Source: DATFVA01 sp963743325 (GTDB lineage: Bacteria > Bacteroidota > Ignavibacteria > Ignavibacteriales > Ignavibacteriaceae). Taken from it: a stretch of 64,000 nt of DNA. Position numbers and translations under genes: made by a program. How positions within the stretch are numbered: position 1 is the stretch's first letter; every line of letters begins with the position of its first letter. The DNA is taken from positions 124,001 through 188,000 of the forward strand of contig CAVUOZ010000011.1 of assembly GCA_963743325.1 (NCBI GenBank). Reading direction: 5' to 3'. The notes under the pieces were generated by a model. The model did no database searches. It had not been told where the DNA came from and was given only the letters and a program-made list of their open reading frames with translations. Of the stretch, positions 37,202 to 45,928 are shown piece by piece.

Positions 37202-38230
37202 TCAAGCATATATAACTGCCAGAGGTCCCGTGGTACTGGTATGAAGGATTGGTGATATTGCAAGCTTTCCAGTCTGTCCTATGCTTTTTTCAAGAAATTT
37301 CAATTCCTTGAACTTATCCCGTGTTTCTTCATCAATGGTTACGGGAACGCCGGCCTGCTTTAACAACAATACACCTTTAGCCTGGATTGATAATTCAATA
37401 TGGTTCCTGATATAAGCTATCATATCTACAATTACTTCTGCCGAAAAGTTATTCTGTAATGAAGTCAAATACTGCCCGATATGTGATTCTGACAATCTCC
37501 CTTCATCTATTTGCTCAAGAAGATCAACATCGGAGTCCATACCGGATTCCAGCCAGTTCTTCATTATCGTTTCACTTCTGTAAAATACATATACGATAAT
37601 AATTGGGAGTATGATAAGCTGTAAGATCGTTAAAATTAAAGGTGCAAGCATAAAATGATTAAAGAATGAGTGTATACCGATTGCAAAAATGAGTCCCGGT
37701 AAAAGATGATAAAATATAACAATCAAGAAACCGGGAATTATCTGATTTAGTCTAAATTCACTCTTCCTGTCCATCATGTTTTTGGTTATTATAGCAAAAA
37801 TTGCAGTGGTTCCACCGTGCATTACTGCAGTACCGAATCCCCTGATAAACCAAATCATTAAATTCGACTGATCTATAGCAGTGAGATAGTATATGTTTTC
37901 TATAAATGCAAACCCGGTACCTACTGCAAAGCCGTATATCGCTGCATCTACCATAAAACCAACTTTTTGTCTGGCAAGTAAATAAATTATAAATGAAGCT
38001 TTAAGCGACTCTTCGATCAGCGGGGATATATACATCGTATAGGAGAAATGTTCTATGGATAAATTCTCAAGGAGGTAACTATTGATGAAATAGCTAATAA
38101 TTGCGGCACCGATTCCAGCTATTATGGTTTGTATAACTAAAGAGGTTTTAATGAGCTTAAAACTATCTGAATAAATAAGTGCACTTAGAAATACGAATAC
38201 CGGAAGAAGACTGATTAAAATTCTGATCAT
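37202..38230 (-). CDS. PrsW-family intramembrane metalloprotease
   Basis: A 342-residue polytopic protein with about eight membrane helices in the first 225 residues. The three PrsW motifs are visible: EESLK in SPLIEESLKASFI, FIENIYY in GFAFIENIYYL, and a His in VMHGGTTAIFAI. PrsW proteases cut membrane anti-sigma factors (for example RsiW in Bacillus). The last 110 residues are cytoplasmic and helical (SGMDSDVDLLEQIDEGRLS...). It starts six bases after the stop of the metallopeptidase-barrel gene, so the two are translationally close. Membrane anti-sigma at 42365-43114 is a conceivable but untested substrate. Confidence 0.88.
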   Translation of the reverse strand: MIRILISLLPVFVFLSALIYSDSFKLIKTSLVIQTIIAGIGAAIISYFINSYLLENLSIEHFSYTMYISPLIEESLKASFIIYLLARQKVGFMVDAAIYGFAVGTGFAFIENIYYLTAIDQSNLMIWFIRGFGTAVMHGGTTAIFAIITKNMMDRKSEFRLNQIIPGFLIVIFYHLLPGLIFAIGIHSFFNHFMLAPLILTILQLIILPIIIVYVFYRSETIMKNWLESGMDSDVDLLEQIDEGRLSESHIGQYLTSLQNNFSAEVIVDMIAYIRNHIELSIQAKGVLLLKQAGVPVTIDEETRDKFKELKFLEKSIGQTGKLAISPILHTSTTGPLAVIYA

Positions 38231-38236
38231 TCCTGA

Positions 38237-41200
38237 TTATAATATTTTAAGTGAAAACATCCATTCATCTGATAGTCTCATATTTTGTTCAAATGCAGCC
38301 GCATATCCTACCGAAAAAGTCATTTTTAGATGATAAAGTAAAATAAAACTGAAATCGATCTGAGAGCCTACATCGAGTAAGGACCGGCGATAATCTTTGG
38401 AATCAACATTTGTAACGAGTGCCGTAGAAAATAAAGACGTTCTTCCATAATTTAAGAAAAATGAAGTAAATCCGATATTACTGAACCGTACCGGCGGCAG
38501 GTTCCATTCCGCCATCAGCTTACCATAATTTGTTCCGCCGATTTCGTTTAATTCAACCCCGGGAAAGCTGTAATATTCTCTGTATCTCTTTTCATTCTGG
38601 TCATCAATATAATTGTTTCCGAATCCGCCAAAGTAAAAATTAGCAAAGGGTTCCAGACGTTCCCCGTGGGAATACCCTGCGGAACTTCTCAGCCATACCG
38701 ATGAATGATTAATAGGCAGGGCAAATCCCAGGTCAAATTCATTATGTATTCGCGGATATACCGTCTTTATTACGAAATTATTATCCAGGTTGAAATGCCA
38801 GTTAAACCCTTTTTCTTTATCCACTGCACCTAAAGAAGCAGCTTCATATTTATAACCGAAATCTGCACCCAGATTAAAAAAATTATCGTATGAGACTGCT
38901 ATATTCTGATAGGAAGGAAGACGTTCAAGATTGCCGTAATAACCTGAATAAATAGAATAATCCATAAAGAGCGGTTTATCAAAAATCAGGTTTTTATGAT
39001 ATTCCAATTCAAACGAATACCCTTTCCGGCTGACCTTGGTAGGACCCGCTAAATCATAAAAGTCTGCACGATTTAATGTCGATTCAAATTTCCAGTCCAG
39101 GTACGAATAAATAAAATCAAGATGCAGTCTTTCATTCATCTCAAGCTGCTTATAAGGACTATAGGTCGCCATAAAATTAACATTCTGAAATCCGATAGGA
39201 TCGGCAAGATTAAAGCGTAATCCATATGAAAAATAGTCTTTGTAACCAAGCACAATAGGATAAAAAGATACCAGACCAAAATGTTTAAAGACAGTATAAT
39301 CATCCCAGCCCGTAATCATAGAATCAATATTAACGGAAGAAGGCGGCGGAGCAATCCAATCCTGAACTATCGGATGCGCTTCCACAACCTGTTGTCCCAG
39401 AAGATCTATTGCACTTACCCGTGAAACAGGTTTATTAGCTATCATAACAGGCTGAAATCCCTGGGCCGTATACTTAAAAGCCAGGAGTGAGTCTTTTGAA
39501 ACAGGAACAGGTCTGAAGAATCCTGTTTCGGCATTGCTCATTATTTCAATGTCCTTATTATCGAGGTCATATCGGTAAATATTGGAAACCCCTGAATAAT
39601 AGGATGTACCGTATAAATATTTTCCATCATCAGAAAAACAAAAATTTGCAGGTATAGAATTTTCAAAATTGAATAGAGTATCAAATGAGAAATTTCCGTT
39701 CATCAGGCTGTCAATATCCATTTTAACCAGCAGCTGCTGTCCGTTTATTTCAGCCAATGCACCTGTAATGAATTTTCCGTTGTGTGATAAATCAATATTG
39801 TACAGGTCCTGTCCGAACGGCCATGAATAAATCTGGTTCCATTCTGTGTAAGGATAAGGAATCCTCACGATAGTTGACTGACCATTATAATGCCTGATCC
39901 CCCACAGGGATTTATCAGTATGGTTAAAAACAAGATCCCCTATTCTCTGTTCCTTCAAAAGGAGTTTTGCATCGCCGGATTTGATATCAAGAGAGTAAAG
40001 ACTTCTCCATTCATTATTGTCGGTTGTATAAAATAATGTTTTGGAATCGGGGTCAAAGGCTAATGATGTTACATAGTATAAAGCCTGGCTTTTAACATCA
40101 TGAATCCTATCTACCGCCCCTGTTCTGGTATCCATTTCAACAATTTGAGCAACCTGTCCCGGGTAGTCGATTGCACAATAAATTTTATGATCGGATAAAT
40201 CATAAAATGCTTTAGATAATCCTCCTAAAGGATTTGTTGATAAAGGCCTGTAAGCCGTTACTGGATTTCCCCTTATTTTTTCTAAATTTTTTTCCTGAAA
40301 ACCATTTTCAAATTTAATCCACTCATCCCATGCATCTGATAAAGGCAGATTATAAACCTCATTAAAATCAGTAGCAAAATAGGCGGCACTTCCCTCGTGA
40401 CGTGAAGTCCATCTCAGTAATTTTTCAGGACCGTATTTCAAGGCGACATAATTCATGAATCTTGTTCCATATAAATACGAATTAGCTCCCACCTGAAAGT
40501 CTGTCTGAGTCCCCTCCGATTCAAGACTCAATAAATCATAAATTGGTTTTTTCTCATCAACCATAGTTCTGAACACCATTTCATCGTACCCTCCCATTGC
40601 ACGGCCAATACCTCCCGCCATCCAGGTTTCAAGGAAGACAGCTATTCCCTCCTTCCACCATCGGGGTGTGCTTCTTCTCGGATCTGTAAGAAATGCATAA
40701 ATGATTGTTCCGGGATCATCAGACGATTCTGCAACTTTTCCCCCGAAGATTGACCTGAAAAACCTGTCCTGCGAAGTCGACTGATCAAGAGTGACCATGT
40801 GAACGAGCTCGTGGTTGAATGTTGTATTAAATCTTTCGTTCGCAGGGGCAGTTTCATATTCGTAGTCAAGGGGAGCAATAGAAAGCACAATATGGTTACG
40901 TGGTATTGTGCCTGTTCCTGCATTTCCAAAATCATTCAGATCATATACAAGCAATGTCGTTTTTTCCTCGGTATTATAATCATAAAGCTTACTGTTTATT
41001 TTTAGGGCATTTTCGTAACACTGACCTACGTACTTGACAAGATATTTACTTGCCTCCCCGTTGTATATTAATCTCATATTCGGGGTATCATATTCATACA
41101 ATTGAGCTACGAGTTTGTATTGACAGAAGAAGCATATGAATAGAACACTTAATACATAAATAGGGGTATTCCCCTTGGTTTTCTTAAAATTGCTGCCCAT
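38237..41200 (-). CDS. exported metallopeptidase - beta-propeller - outer-membrane barrel fusion
   Basis: A 987-residue protein with signal peptide (VLSVLFICFFCQYKLVAQ). Residues about 35-330 resemble the peptidase MA-like domain, with zinc motif HELVH (H130, E131, H134) and further WWKEGIAVFLETW, giving the distal Glu. Residues about 340-640 are a propeller with 'FDPDSKTLFYTTD', 'FSDDGKYLYGTS' blades. The last 330 residues are amphipathic strands of an outer-membrane barrel ending in aromatic-poor WMFSLKIL. It should sit in the outer membrane and process proteins at the periplasmic or outer face. It is followed by a PrsW gene. The combination is a recurrent but uncharacterised architecture in this group. 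Confidence 0.8.
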   Translation of the reverse strand: MGSNFKKTKGNTPIYVLSVLFICFFCQYKLVAQLYEYDTPNMRLIYNGEASKYLVKYVGQCYENALKINSKLYDYNTEEKTTLLVYDLNDFGNAGTGTIPRNHIVLSIAPLDYEYETAPANERFNTTFNHELVHMVTLDQSTSQDRFFRSIFGGKVAESSDDPGTIIYAFLTDPRRSTPRWWKEGIAVFLETWMAGGIGRAMGGYDEMVFRTMVDEKKPIYDLLSLESEGTQTDFQVGANSYLYGTRFMNYVALKYGPEKLLRWTSRHEGSAAYFATDFNEVYNLPLSDAWDEWIKFENGFQEKNLEKIRGNPVTAYRPLSTNPLGGLSKAFYDLSDHKIYCAIDYPGQVAQIVEMDTRTGAVDRIHDVKSQALYYVTSLAFDPDSKTLFYTTDNNEWRSLYSLDIKSGDAKLLLKEQRIGDLVFNHTDKSLWGIRHYNGQSTIVRIPYPYTEWNQIYSWPFGQDLYNIDLSHNGKFITGALAEINGQQLLVKMDIDSLMNGNFSFDTLFNFENSIPANFCFSDDGKYLYGTSYYSGVSNIYRYDLDNKDIEIMSNAETGFFRPVPVSKDSLLAFKYTAQGFQPVMIANKPVSRVSAIDLLGQQVVEAHPIVQDWIAPPPSSVNIDSMITGWDDYTVFKHFGLVSFYPIVLGYKDYFSYGLRFNLADPIGFQNVNFMATYSPYKQLEMNERLHLDFIYSYLDWKFESTLNRADFYDLAGPTKVSRKGYSFELEYHKNLIFDKPLFMDYSIYSGYYGNLERLPSYQNIAVSYDNFFNLGADFGYKYEAASLGAVDKEKGFNWHFNLDNNFVIKTVYPRIHNEFDLGFALPINHSSVWLRSSAGYSHGERLEPFANFYFGGFGNNYIDDQNEKRYREYYSFPGVELNEIGGTNYGKLMAEWNLPPVRFSNIGFTSFFLNYGRTSLFSTALVTNVDSKDYRRSLLDVGSQIDFSFILLYHLKMTFSVGYAAAFEQNMRLSDEWMFSLKIL

Positions 41201-41234
41201 ATAAATTTGGTTTTAAGATATGATTTAAAAATAC

Positions 41235-41272
41235 TAAAAGGAGAAGCAGTTTTTTTCAAAACAGCTTCTCCT
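41235..41272 (-). terminator. rho-independent terminator of the DISGTIG repeat-protein gene
   Basis: AGGAGAAGC at 41239-41247 pairs with GCTTCTCCT at 41264-41272, extended inward by GTTTT/AAAAC. Read on the minus strand it runs into a T-rich tract. It lies 34 bases beyond the stop of the 41306-42214 gene and separates it from the next gene. Confidence 0.85.
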
Positions 41273-41305
41273 CTTTAAGGGAATTGTTACTCGTGAATAT
41301 TATTA

Positions 41306-42214
41306 CTAATTGGTTCTCTGAGCTTCAGTATTTCTCTGAGATTCAATGTTCCTTTGTGATTCAATATTTCTTTCGGCTTCGGTCCTGAAAACCTCGGTCC
41401 GGAAAGCATCATTGTTCCAGTATTTGCTTAAAGCATCATTTTGAACTGCTTTCATAAAACCATCGCTTGAAACAGCATTTCTGAACATTTCCTGTCTCAT
41501 TGCCGTCTGAAAAGCACCATCCTGGTATATATTTCTTGCAGCTTCTGTTCTGAAAGCATCTGTGAACTGACGGTTATCCAGTAACTGTCTCATAGCTTCA
41601 CTGGTAAAAAGTTGTCTGAATGAAACATCACGCATTGCTTCGGTAAATGAAGCATCACTTGATATTTGTCTTAAAGCCTCATTTCTTAAAGCTACCTGAT
41701 AGTTTGCACCGCCTAATTGAGTCCTTAATGCTTCATTTCTCAAAGCCATCTGTAAAGAACCGTCTGAGATTATTTTAGCAAAAGCACCGCTCTCAACTAC
41801 ACTTCTGAAGCTTTCATTCCTCAAAGCTTCAACCCAGTTTCTGTTTGACATAGTGTTTCTGTACACTTCACTTGTAATTGCCTGTCTGAATACCGGATTC
41901 CTGTTAAATTCATTTCTGAATGCTTCATTATTTACAGCCTGCCGGAAGTTGGGATCGTTTATAAGAACCTGGATCTGATCATTCTGCAGAAGCTGCTGAA
42001 TGTCGCCGGTTTCCACAGCTACATCATGCGATGTAATCTGTTCTTTTTGATATTTCTTAACCTTCTCCACTCCGCCGATTGTTCCCGATATATCATTGCT
42101 GATATTCGGCCATGGATAGAATACCGTGAAGTATAAAATAAGAACAGCCGCAAAAACAGATCCTCCTATCAGTACTTTTGTCTTCTTACCGAATCGTTGT
42201 TTGGTTCCTGACAT
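41306..42214 (-). CDS. membrane-anchored protein with ~18-residue helical repeats and a DISGTIG motif
   Basis: A 302-residue protein I cannot assign to a named family. A short basic N-terminus (residues 1-14) precedes one membrane helix (15-33), so the rest should face the periplasm. Directly outside the membrane is DISGTIG (residues 41-47), also present in the anti-sigma encoded upstream. Residues about 75-275 are nine or ten amphipathic repeats of roughly 18 residues, consensus (F/W)xxA(h)RxE(A/S)(h)RxxhxxxxxF, for example ALRNEALRQISSDASF and AMRQEMFRNAVSSDGF. The C-terminus is a short QRNIES-type repeat. GGAGG precedes the ATG and a promoter-like element lies at 42268-42300. The gene is probably a target of the neighbouring ECF sigma. 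Function unknown. Confidence 0.85.
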   Translation of the reverse strand: MSGTKQRFGKKTKVLIGGSVFAAVLILYFTVFYPWPNISNDISGTIGGVEKVKKYQKEQITSHDVAVETGDIQQLLQNDQIQVLINDPNFRQAVNNEAFRNEFNRNPVFRQAITSEVYRNTMSNRNWVEALRNESFRSVVESGAFAKIISDGSLQMALRNEALRTQLGGANYQVALRNEALRQISSDASFTEAMRDVSFRQLFTSEAMRQLLDNRQFTDAFRTEAARNIYQDGAFQTAMRQEMFRNAVSSDGFMKAVQNDALSKYWNNDAFRTEVFRTEAERNIESQRNIESQRNTEAQRTN

Positions 42215-42267
42215 AACAGACCTCCATAAATTAATTATTTATTGATTGTATTAATTTCCACGTTTAG

Positions 42268-42300
42268 TATAAATACATTTGAAAAAAGGAAAAGTTGGTA
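42268..42300 (-). promoter_or_regulatory. putative ECF-sigma promoter before the DISGTIG repeat-protein gene
   Basis: On the minus strand, TACCAACTTTT (42300-42290), a 12-base spacer and TGTATTTATA (42277-42268). The same two blocks with the same spacing stand before the ECF sigma gene at 43653-43685. AAC in the first block is typical for the -35 of ECF promoters. The element leaves a leader of about 50 bases with a GGAGG ribosome site. Confidence 0.7.
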
Positions 42301-42364
42301 AAAATCCTGACTATTTACCGGATTATTTCAATAGTGAAGATTCCACATAGTAATACTGATTTTT

Positions 42365-43114
42365 TTATCTATTCAGCGATAGTTCACATGTATACAGTGT
42401 TTTTCCAGATTGTAATAATCTAAAATGCAAAGGTGAAGGAGTTATATCACTTTTTGTGAACATAACCGAGTATTGCTGGGATCCGGAATTTGTAGTTTTA
42501 ATATAATTTTTACCACTGGATAGATTAATATCTCCGGATTTTCCTGGTTTAATATTCTCAAATTTTACCTGATCAGGGTACGTAATGACAAAATCAACCG
42601 GCTGCGAAGAGTTTGAATAAATGCTAAACCAGAAGCTTTCTCCCTGTTCTTTTATTGTAATGGTTCCCTGCATATCGGGAAAATTCAGGGGTATTTCTTC
42701 AATTGTTTTAGCATTGCTGATAATTCCTATTGTACCGGAAATATCATCCTGATTAATATTGCCGGAACCCATAGTAAAAAGTGAATAAATAAACAGCCCT
42801 GCTATTATTCCAGCTGCAAATGTATATGCATATCTAAATTTAAAAACCCATCCATAGCTGCGTATACTGCTATGTCTGGCTTTTGGAGAATATTTGCTGA
42901 AATCTATCGAATTTATTGTCTGCTTTTTTAGATTCTCTGAAGGTTCGTGGTCAGGCAACTGATTCAGTGAATCGCTGGTAAGCAGCAATTCATCATAATA
43001 TTCTCTTGCTTCCTTGTTCTCTGATAAATAACTATGAAGTCTGATTTTTTCATCCGGAGTAATCACCTGATCGATCTCCAGATTCATTAGTTCTATATAT
43101 TTTTCATCTATCAT
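42365..43114 (-). CDS. membrane anti-sigma factor with juxtamembrane DISGTIG motif
   Basis: A 249-residue protein encoded right after an ECF sigma and overlapping it by 11 bases. Residues 1-60 are a helical anti-sigma-like domain (IELMNLEIDQVITPDEK, LHSYLSENKEAREYYDEL) without the zinc-binding HxxxCxxC. One membrane helix follows at about 97-115 (YTFAAGIIAGLFIYSLFTM). The outer part starts with DISGTIG (residues 124-130) and continues as a beta-rich sensor domain to the end. The topology predicts that the cytoplasmic end binds the sigma and release depends on signal-triggered cleavage or a conformational change. Role as anti-sigma rests on position and topology. Confidence 0.85.
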   Translation of the reverse strand: MIDEKYIELMNLEIDQVITPDEKIRLHSYLSENKEAREYYDELLLTSDSLNQLPDHEPSENLKKQTINSIDFSKYSPKARHSSIRSYGWVFKFRYAYTFAAGIIAGLFIYSLFTMGSGNINQDDISGTIGIISNAKTIEEIPLNFPDMQGTITIKEQGESFWFSIYSNSSQPVDFVITYPDQVKFENIKPGKSGDINLSSGKNYIKTTNSGSQQYSVMFTKSDITPSPLHFRLLQSGKTLYTCELSLNR

Positions 43115-43652
43115 TTTTATAAACCTTATTTTTAATCAAAATATCTTTTAATTGTTGTCTTCCTGTAAATAATCTTGATTTAACTGTTTTTTCAGGAACA
43201 CCAAGCATTTCGCTGAGTTCTTTATATGAGTAATCTAAAAAATGTTTAAGAACCACCGGTACTCTGTACAGCATATCAAGCTCCATTAAAGCGAATTGAA
43301 TTTTATCTCCAAGCTCACTTTTATCATACATTTCATCAGGATTTGCTTCTGTTGTACTGTATTCATCACTTAATTTTTCTGTATAACTTTGTTTTTTAGA
43401 ATAATTTAATGCTTCATTAACAGTAATTCTGTATAACCAGCTGAAAAACTTAAATTTCGGGTTATATGAATTAAGATTCTCATAAGCTTTAATAAATACA
43501 GTTTGAGTAATTTCTTGTGCATCATCATCATTATGTAATAATCTGAAAGCTAGCCGATATACTACTTTATAATATTTTTCAACAATTTCTTCAAAAGATC
43601 TCCTGCTTCCTTCAAGGCATTCTCTTACTAAATCTTTATCATCTTTATTCAT
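43104..43652 (-). CDS. ECF-family RNA polymerase sigma factor
   Basis: A 182-residue ECF sigma. Region 2 is visible as LVRECLEGSRRSFEEIVEKY, VVYRLAFRLLHNDDDAQEIT and FFSWLYRITVNEALNYSKK; region 4 as YRVPVVLKHFLDYSYKELSE, MLGVPEKTVKSRLFTGRQQL. It should recruit RNA polymerase to a small regulon. It overlaps the anti-sigma gene and is preceded, without a normal leader, by the element at 43653-43685, indicating autoregulation and perhaps a leaderless transcript. No ribosome site is visible before the ATG. A STAS gene lies 51 bases upstream on the same strand. Confidence 0.95.
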   Translation of the reverse strand: MNKDDKDLVRECLEGSRRSFEEIVEKYYKVVYRLAFRLLHNDDDAQEITQTVFIKAYENLNSYNPKFKFFSWLYRITVNEALNYSKKQSYTEKLSDEYSTTEANPDEMYDKSELGDKIQFALMELDMLYRVPVVLKHFLDYSYKELSEMLGVPEKTVKSRLFTGRQQLKDILIKNKVYKNDR

Positions 43653-43685
43653 GATAAATACAATTTAGAGGATAAAAAGTTGGTA
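43653..43685 (-). promoter_or_regulatory. putative autoregulatory ECF-sigma promoter
   Basis: On the minus strand, TACCAACTTTT (43685-43675), 12 bases, TGTATTTATC (43662-43653), the last base abutting the ATG of the sigma gene. It matches the element at 42268-42300 in sequence and spacing. If the second block is the -10, transcription would begin at or just inside the start codon, which implies a leaderless message or a slightly different start. Confidence 0.65.
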
Positions 43686-43703
43686 GGTTTTTAATGATTT
43701 TTT

Positions 43704-43991
43704 TTACTCCACAATTGTAAAAACACCGTCCAGTTTCGAATATCTGAATACTTCCCGTACATGTTTGTTTAAATTTTTCAGTTGTACCGAATGTCCGGTG
43801 CTTTTTAATCGTGTATAGAAATGCAGCAAAGAGCCAAGACCTGCACTGGATATATACTCAAGGTTCTCAAAATTTATTGTGCAATCGCCGGCTATATCAT
43901 CCAGAACACCTTTAACTTTATCAGTCTGGGCGGCATCAAATCTGCCTGATATAACTATTTGATTTCCGCTTTCAAGAATTATATTGAACAT
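43704..43991 (-). CDS. STAS-domain anti-anti-sigma factor
   Basis: A 95-residue STAS protein. The core CTINFENLEYISSAGLGSLL holds the phosphorylatable Ser (ISSAG) of the RsbV/SpoIIAA family. It lies directly upstream of the ECF sigma gene on the same strand, an unusual neighbour because STAS proteins normally serve partner-switching sigma systems rather than ECF ones. Its cognate kinase could be the HATPase at 52864-53280. It may be cotranscribed with the sigma gene or have an independent role. Confidence 0.9.
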   Translation of the reverse strand: MFNIILESGNQIVISGRFDAAQTDKVKGVLDDIAGDCTINFENLEYISSAGLGSLLHFYTRLKSTGHSVQLKNLNKHVREVFRYSKLDGVFTIVE

Positions 43992-44307
43992 ATTTATGCC
44001 TTATATGCGAGTTTACATAGATATTTTATTGGAAAGGACACTTTATTCTACGACTTAACCGGACAATGAAGTCTATTACCCGGTTCTCGTTTTTTTCTCA
44101 GTTAGGGGGAATAATAAATAAAATCTACTTTTCTTTTAAATCAAAGTCAATTTATATTATTGAGAAACTCACTTCAATTCTCCATTACTACATTACTACA
44201 TTACTACATTTAATATAATGATCAATTTTTTAAACCAGACAAGTCATTGAGGCTACTTTCAAAGCAAATTTTTATTTATTATAAGATATCAATTTAAAGG
44301 ATAATGA
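43992..44307. other. intergenic region with an 8-bp microsatellite
   Basis: About 316 bases between the divergent STAS and decarboxylase genes without an ORF. It contains three and a half tandem copies of CATTACTA at 44183-44210 and should hold both promoters. Confidence 0.6.
44183..44210. repeat. tandem 8-bp repeat CATTACTA
   Basis: Three exact copies of CATTACTA and a partial fourth (CATT) in the region upstream of the PLP decarboxylase gene. Copy number could vary by slippage. Confidence 0.85.
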
Positions 44308-45771
44308 ATGGCTAAATCGAAGTATTATGAAACTCTCGACCCGGCTAACTGGGAAGAGATGCGTAACCTGGCTCATCGTATGGTAGATGATGCATTAAAT
44401 TACATTGAAACGGTTAATGAGAGACCCGTATGGCAGCCGGTACCGGAAAATATACAATCCAGATTTCATTCTCCCGCTCCGGTACAACCCAGTGATCCGA
44501 ATATTGTGTACAAGGATTTTCAGGAAACAGTATTTCCTTACCCAATGGGTAACATTCATCCGAGGTTCTGGGGTTGGTACATGGGCAGCGGTACTATCTT
44601 TGGCGCACTTGCAGAATTCCTCGCTGCGGTTATGAATTCTAACCTTGGTGGGGGTCATCACGCCGCCCCATTTGTTGAAGAGCAGGTTATAAACTGGATG
44701 AAGAAAATGCTCGGTCTCTCCGAAAAATCGAGCGGCCTGTTAGTCAGCGGAGGTTCAATGGCAAATTTTGTAGGACTGGCAGTGGCAAGAAATACTAAGG
44801 CAGGATTCAATGTCAGGGAATCAGGAATGCAGAACGCTCCGCAGCCTCTTAAGATGTATGCCTCAACCGAAGTCCACAGCTCCAACCAGAAAGCATTAGA
44901 GTTACTCGGACTTGGGAAAAACTGCCTCCGCTACATTCCTGTAAACGCTGACTATACTATAAACCTGGATGCATTAAAATCAGCTATAGCTGTCGACCGT
45001 GAAGCAGGTTATAAGCCCGTATGCATTATTGGTAATGCAGGTACAATAAATACAGGTGCCATAGATGATTTAAAAGCATTAGCTGCCATATGCAGTGAAG
45101 AGAACTTATGGTTCCATGTCGATGGCGCAATCGGGGCTGTTGCTGTCCTTTCAAAAAATGTGAAACCTCATCTTGAAGGGATAGAGAAAGCCGACTCTGT
45201 TGCACTCGACCTGCACAAATGGATGCATATTCCTTTTGAAGCAGGTTGTGTCCTGATACAGCACGCTGATGAACACCGTTCCACATTTTCATTAACCCCT
45301 GAATATCTGGCGCATGAAACCCGCGGTCTGCCCGGTGCGAATCTCTGGTTTTCGGATTTCGGTTTAGAACTTTCCAGAAACTTCAAGGCACTTAAGGTAT
45401 GGATGTCTATTAAGGAACACGGTTTAGACAGGTTCGGCAGAATGATTGACCGGAATATCGAACAGGCCCGTTACTTTGGAAAATTGGTTGAGAATGATCC
45501 CTTTATGGAACTCATTGCGCCGATCGGATTGGACATAGTATGCTTCCGCTTTAATCCCGGAGGAATGGATATTGAAACACTTAATTCACTGAATAAAGAG
45601 ATATTATTCCGGCTGCACGAACAGGGAATCGCAGTGCCTTCATATACAACTTTGAATGGACAATACTGCTTAAGAATCGCAATAGCCAATCACCGGAGTA
45701 AATTCGAAGATTTTGACCTGCTTGCCAAAGAAGTGGTAAGGATCGGGAAGGAAGTTCATCAATCCCTATAA
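44308..45771 (+). CDS. PLP-dependent group II amino-acid decarboxylase
   Basis: A 487-residue enzyme of the aromatic/group II decarboxylase family. Features include SGGSMANFVGLAVARN, the PLP-stacking His in STEVHSSNQKALELLG, the PLP-binding Asp in WFHVDGAIGA and the Schiff-base Lys in VALDLHKWMHIPFEAG. The length and the N-terminal segment LAHRMVDDALNYIETV fit aromatic-L-amino-acid or glutamate/tyrosine-type decarboxylases. The product would be an amine, but the substrate is not determined by these motifs; some relatives are lyases of other kinds. AAAGGA precedes the ATG. Monocistronic. Confidence 0.93.
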   Translation: MAKSKYYETLDPANWEEMRNLAHRMVDDALNYIETVNERPVWQPVPENIQSRFHSPAPVQPSDPNIVYKDFQETVFPYPMGNIHPRFWGWYMGSGTIFGALAEFLAAVMNSNLGGGHHAAPFVEEQVINWMKKMLGLSEKSSGLLVSGGSMANFVGLAVARNTKAGFNVRESGMQNAPQPLKMYASTEVHSSNQKALELLGLGKNCLRYIPVNADYTINLDALKSAIAVDREAGYKPVCIIGNAGTINTGAIDDLKALAAICSEENLWFHVDGAIGAVAVLSKNVKPHLEGIEKADSVALDLHKWMHIPFEAGCVLIQHADEHRSTFSLTPEYLAHETRGLPGANLWFSDFGLELSRNFKALKVWMSIKEHGLDRFGRMIDRNIEQARYFGKLVENDPFMELIAPIGLDIVCFRFNPGGMDIETLNSLNKEILFRLHEQGIAVPSYTTLNGQYCLRIAIANHRSKFEDFDLLAKEVVRIGKEVHQSL

Positions 45772-45839
45772 CAGTAAAATTGAAAAGGTGCTTAAGATAT
45801 TATTAGCATCTGCTTCCGGAATAACTTGCCCATTTATAG

Positions 45840-45869
45840 AGTAATCTCCGGATTTTCCCGGAGACTACT
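45840..45869. terminator. hairpin between convergent genes
   Basis: AGTA-TCTCCGG pairs with CCGGAGA-TACT (one mismatch) around a six-base loop, located between the convergent decarboxylase and pyrophosphatase genes. Neither side has a long T-run, so it may act on both transcripts but weakly. Confidence 0.5.
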
Positions 45870-45928
45870 GTTATAACATTTCCCTTCTAAAAATTTTGTT
45901 AGTATGATCGATCTATCAGCTAAACCAG

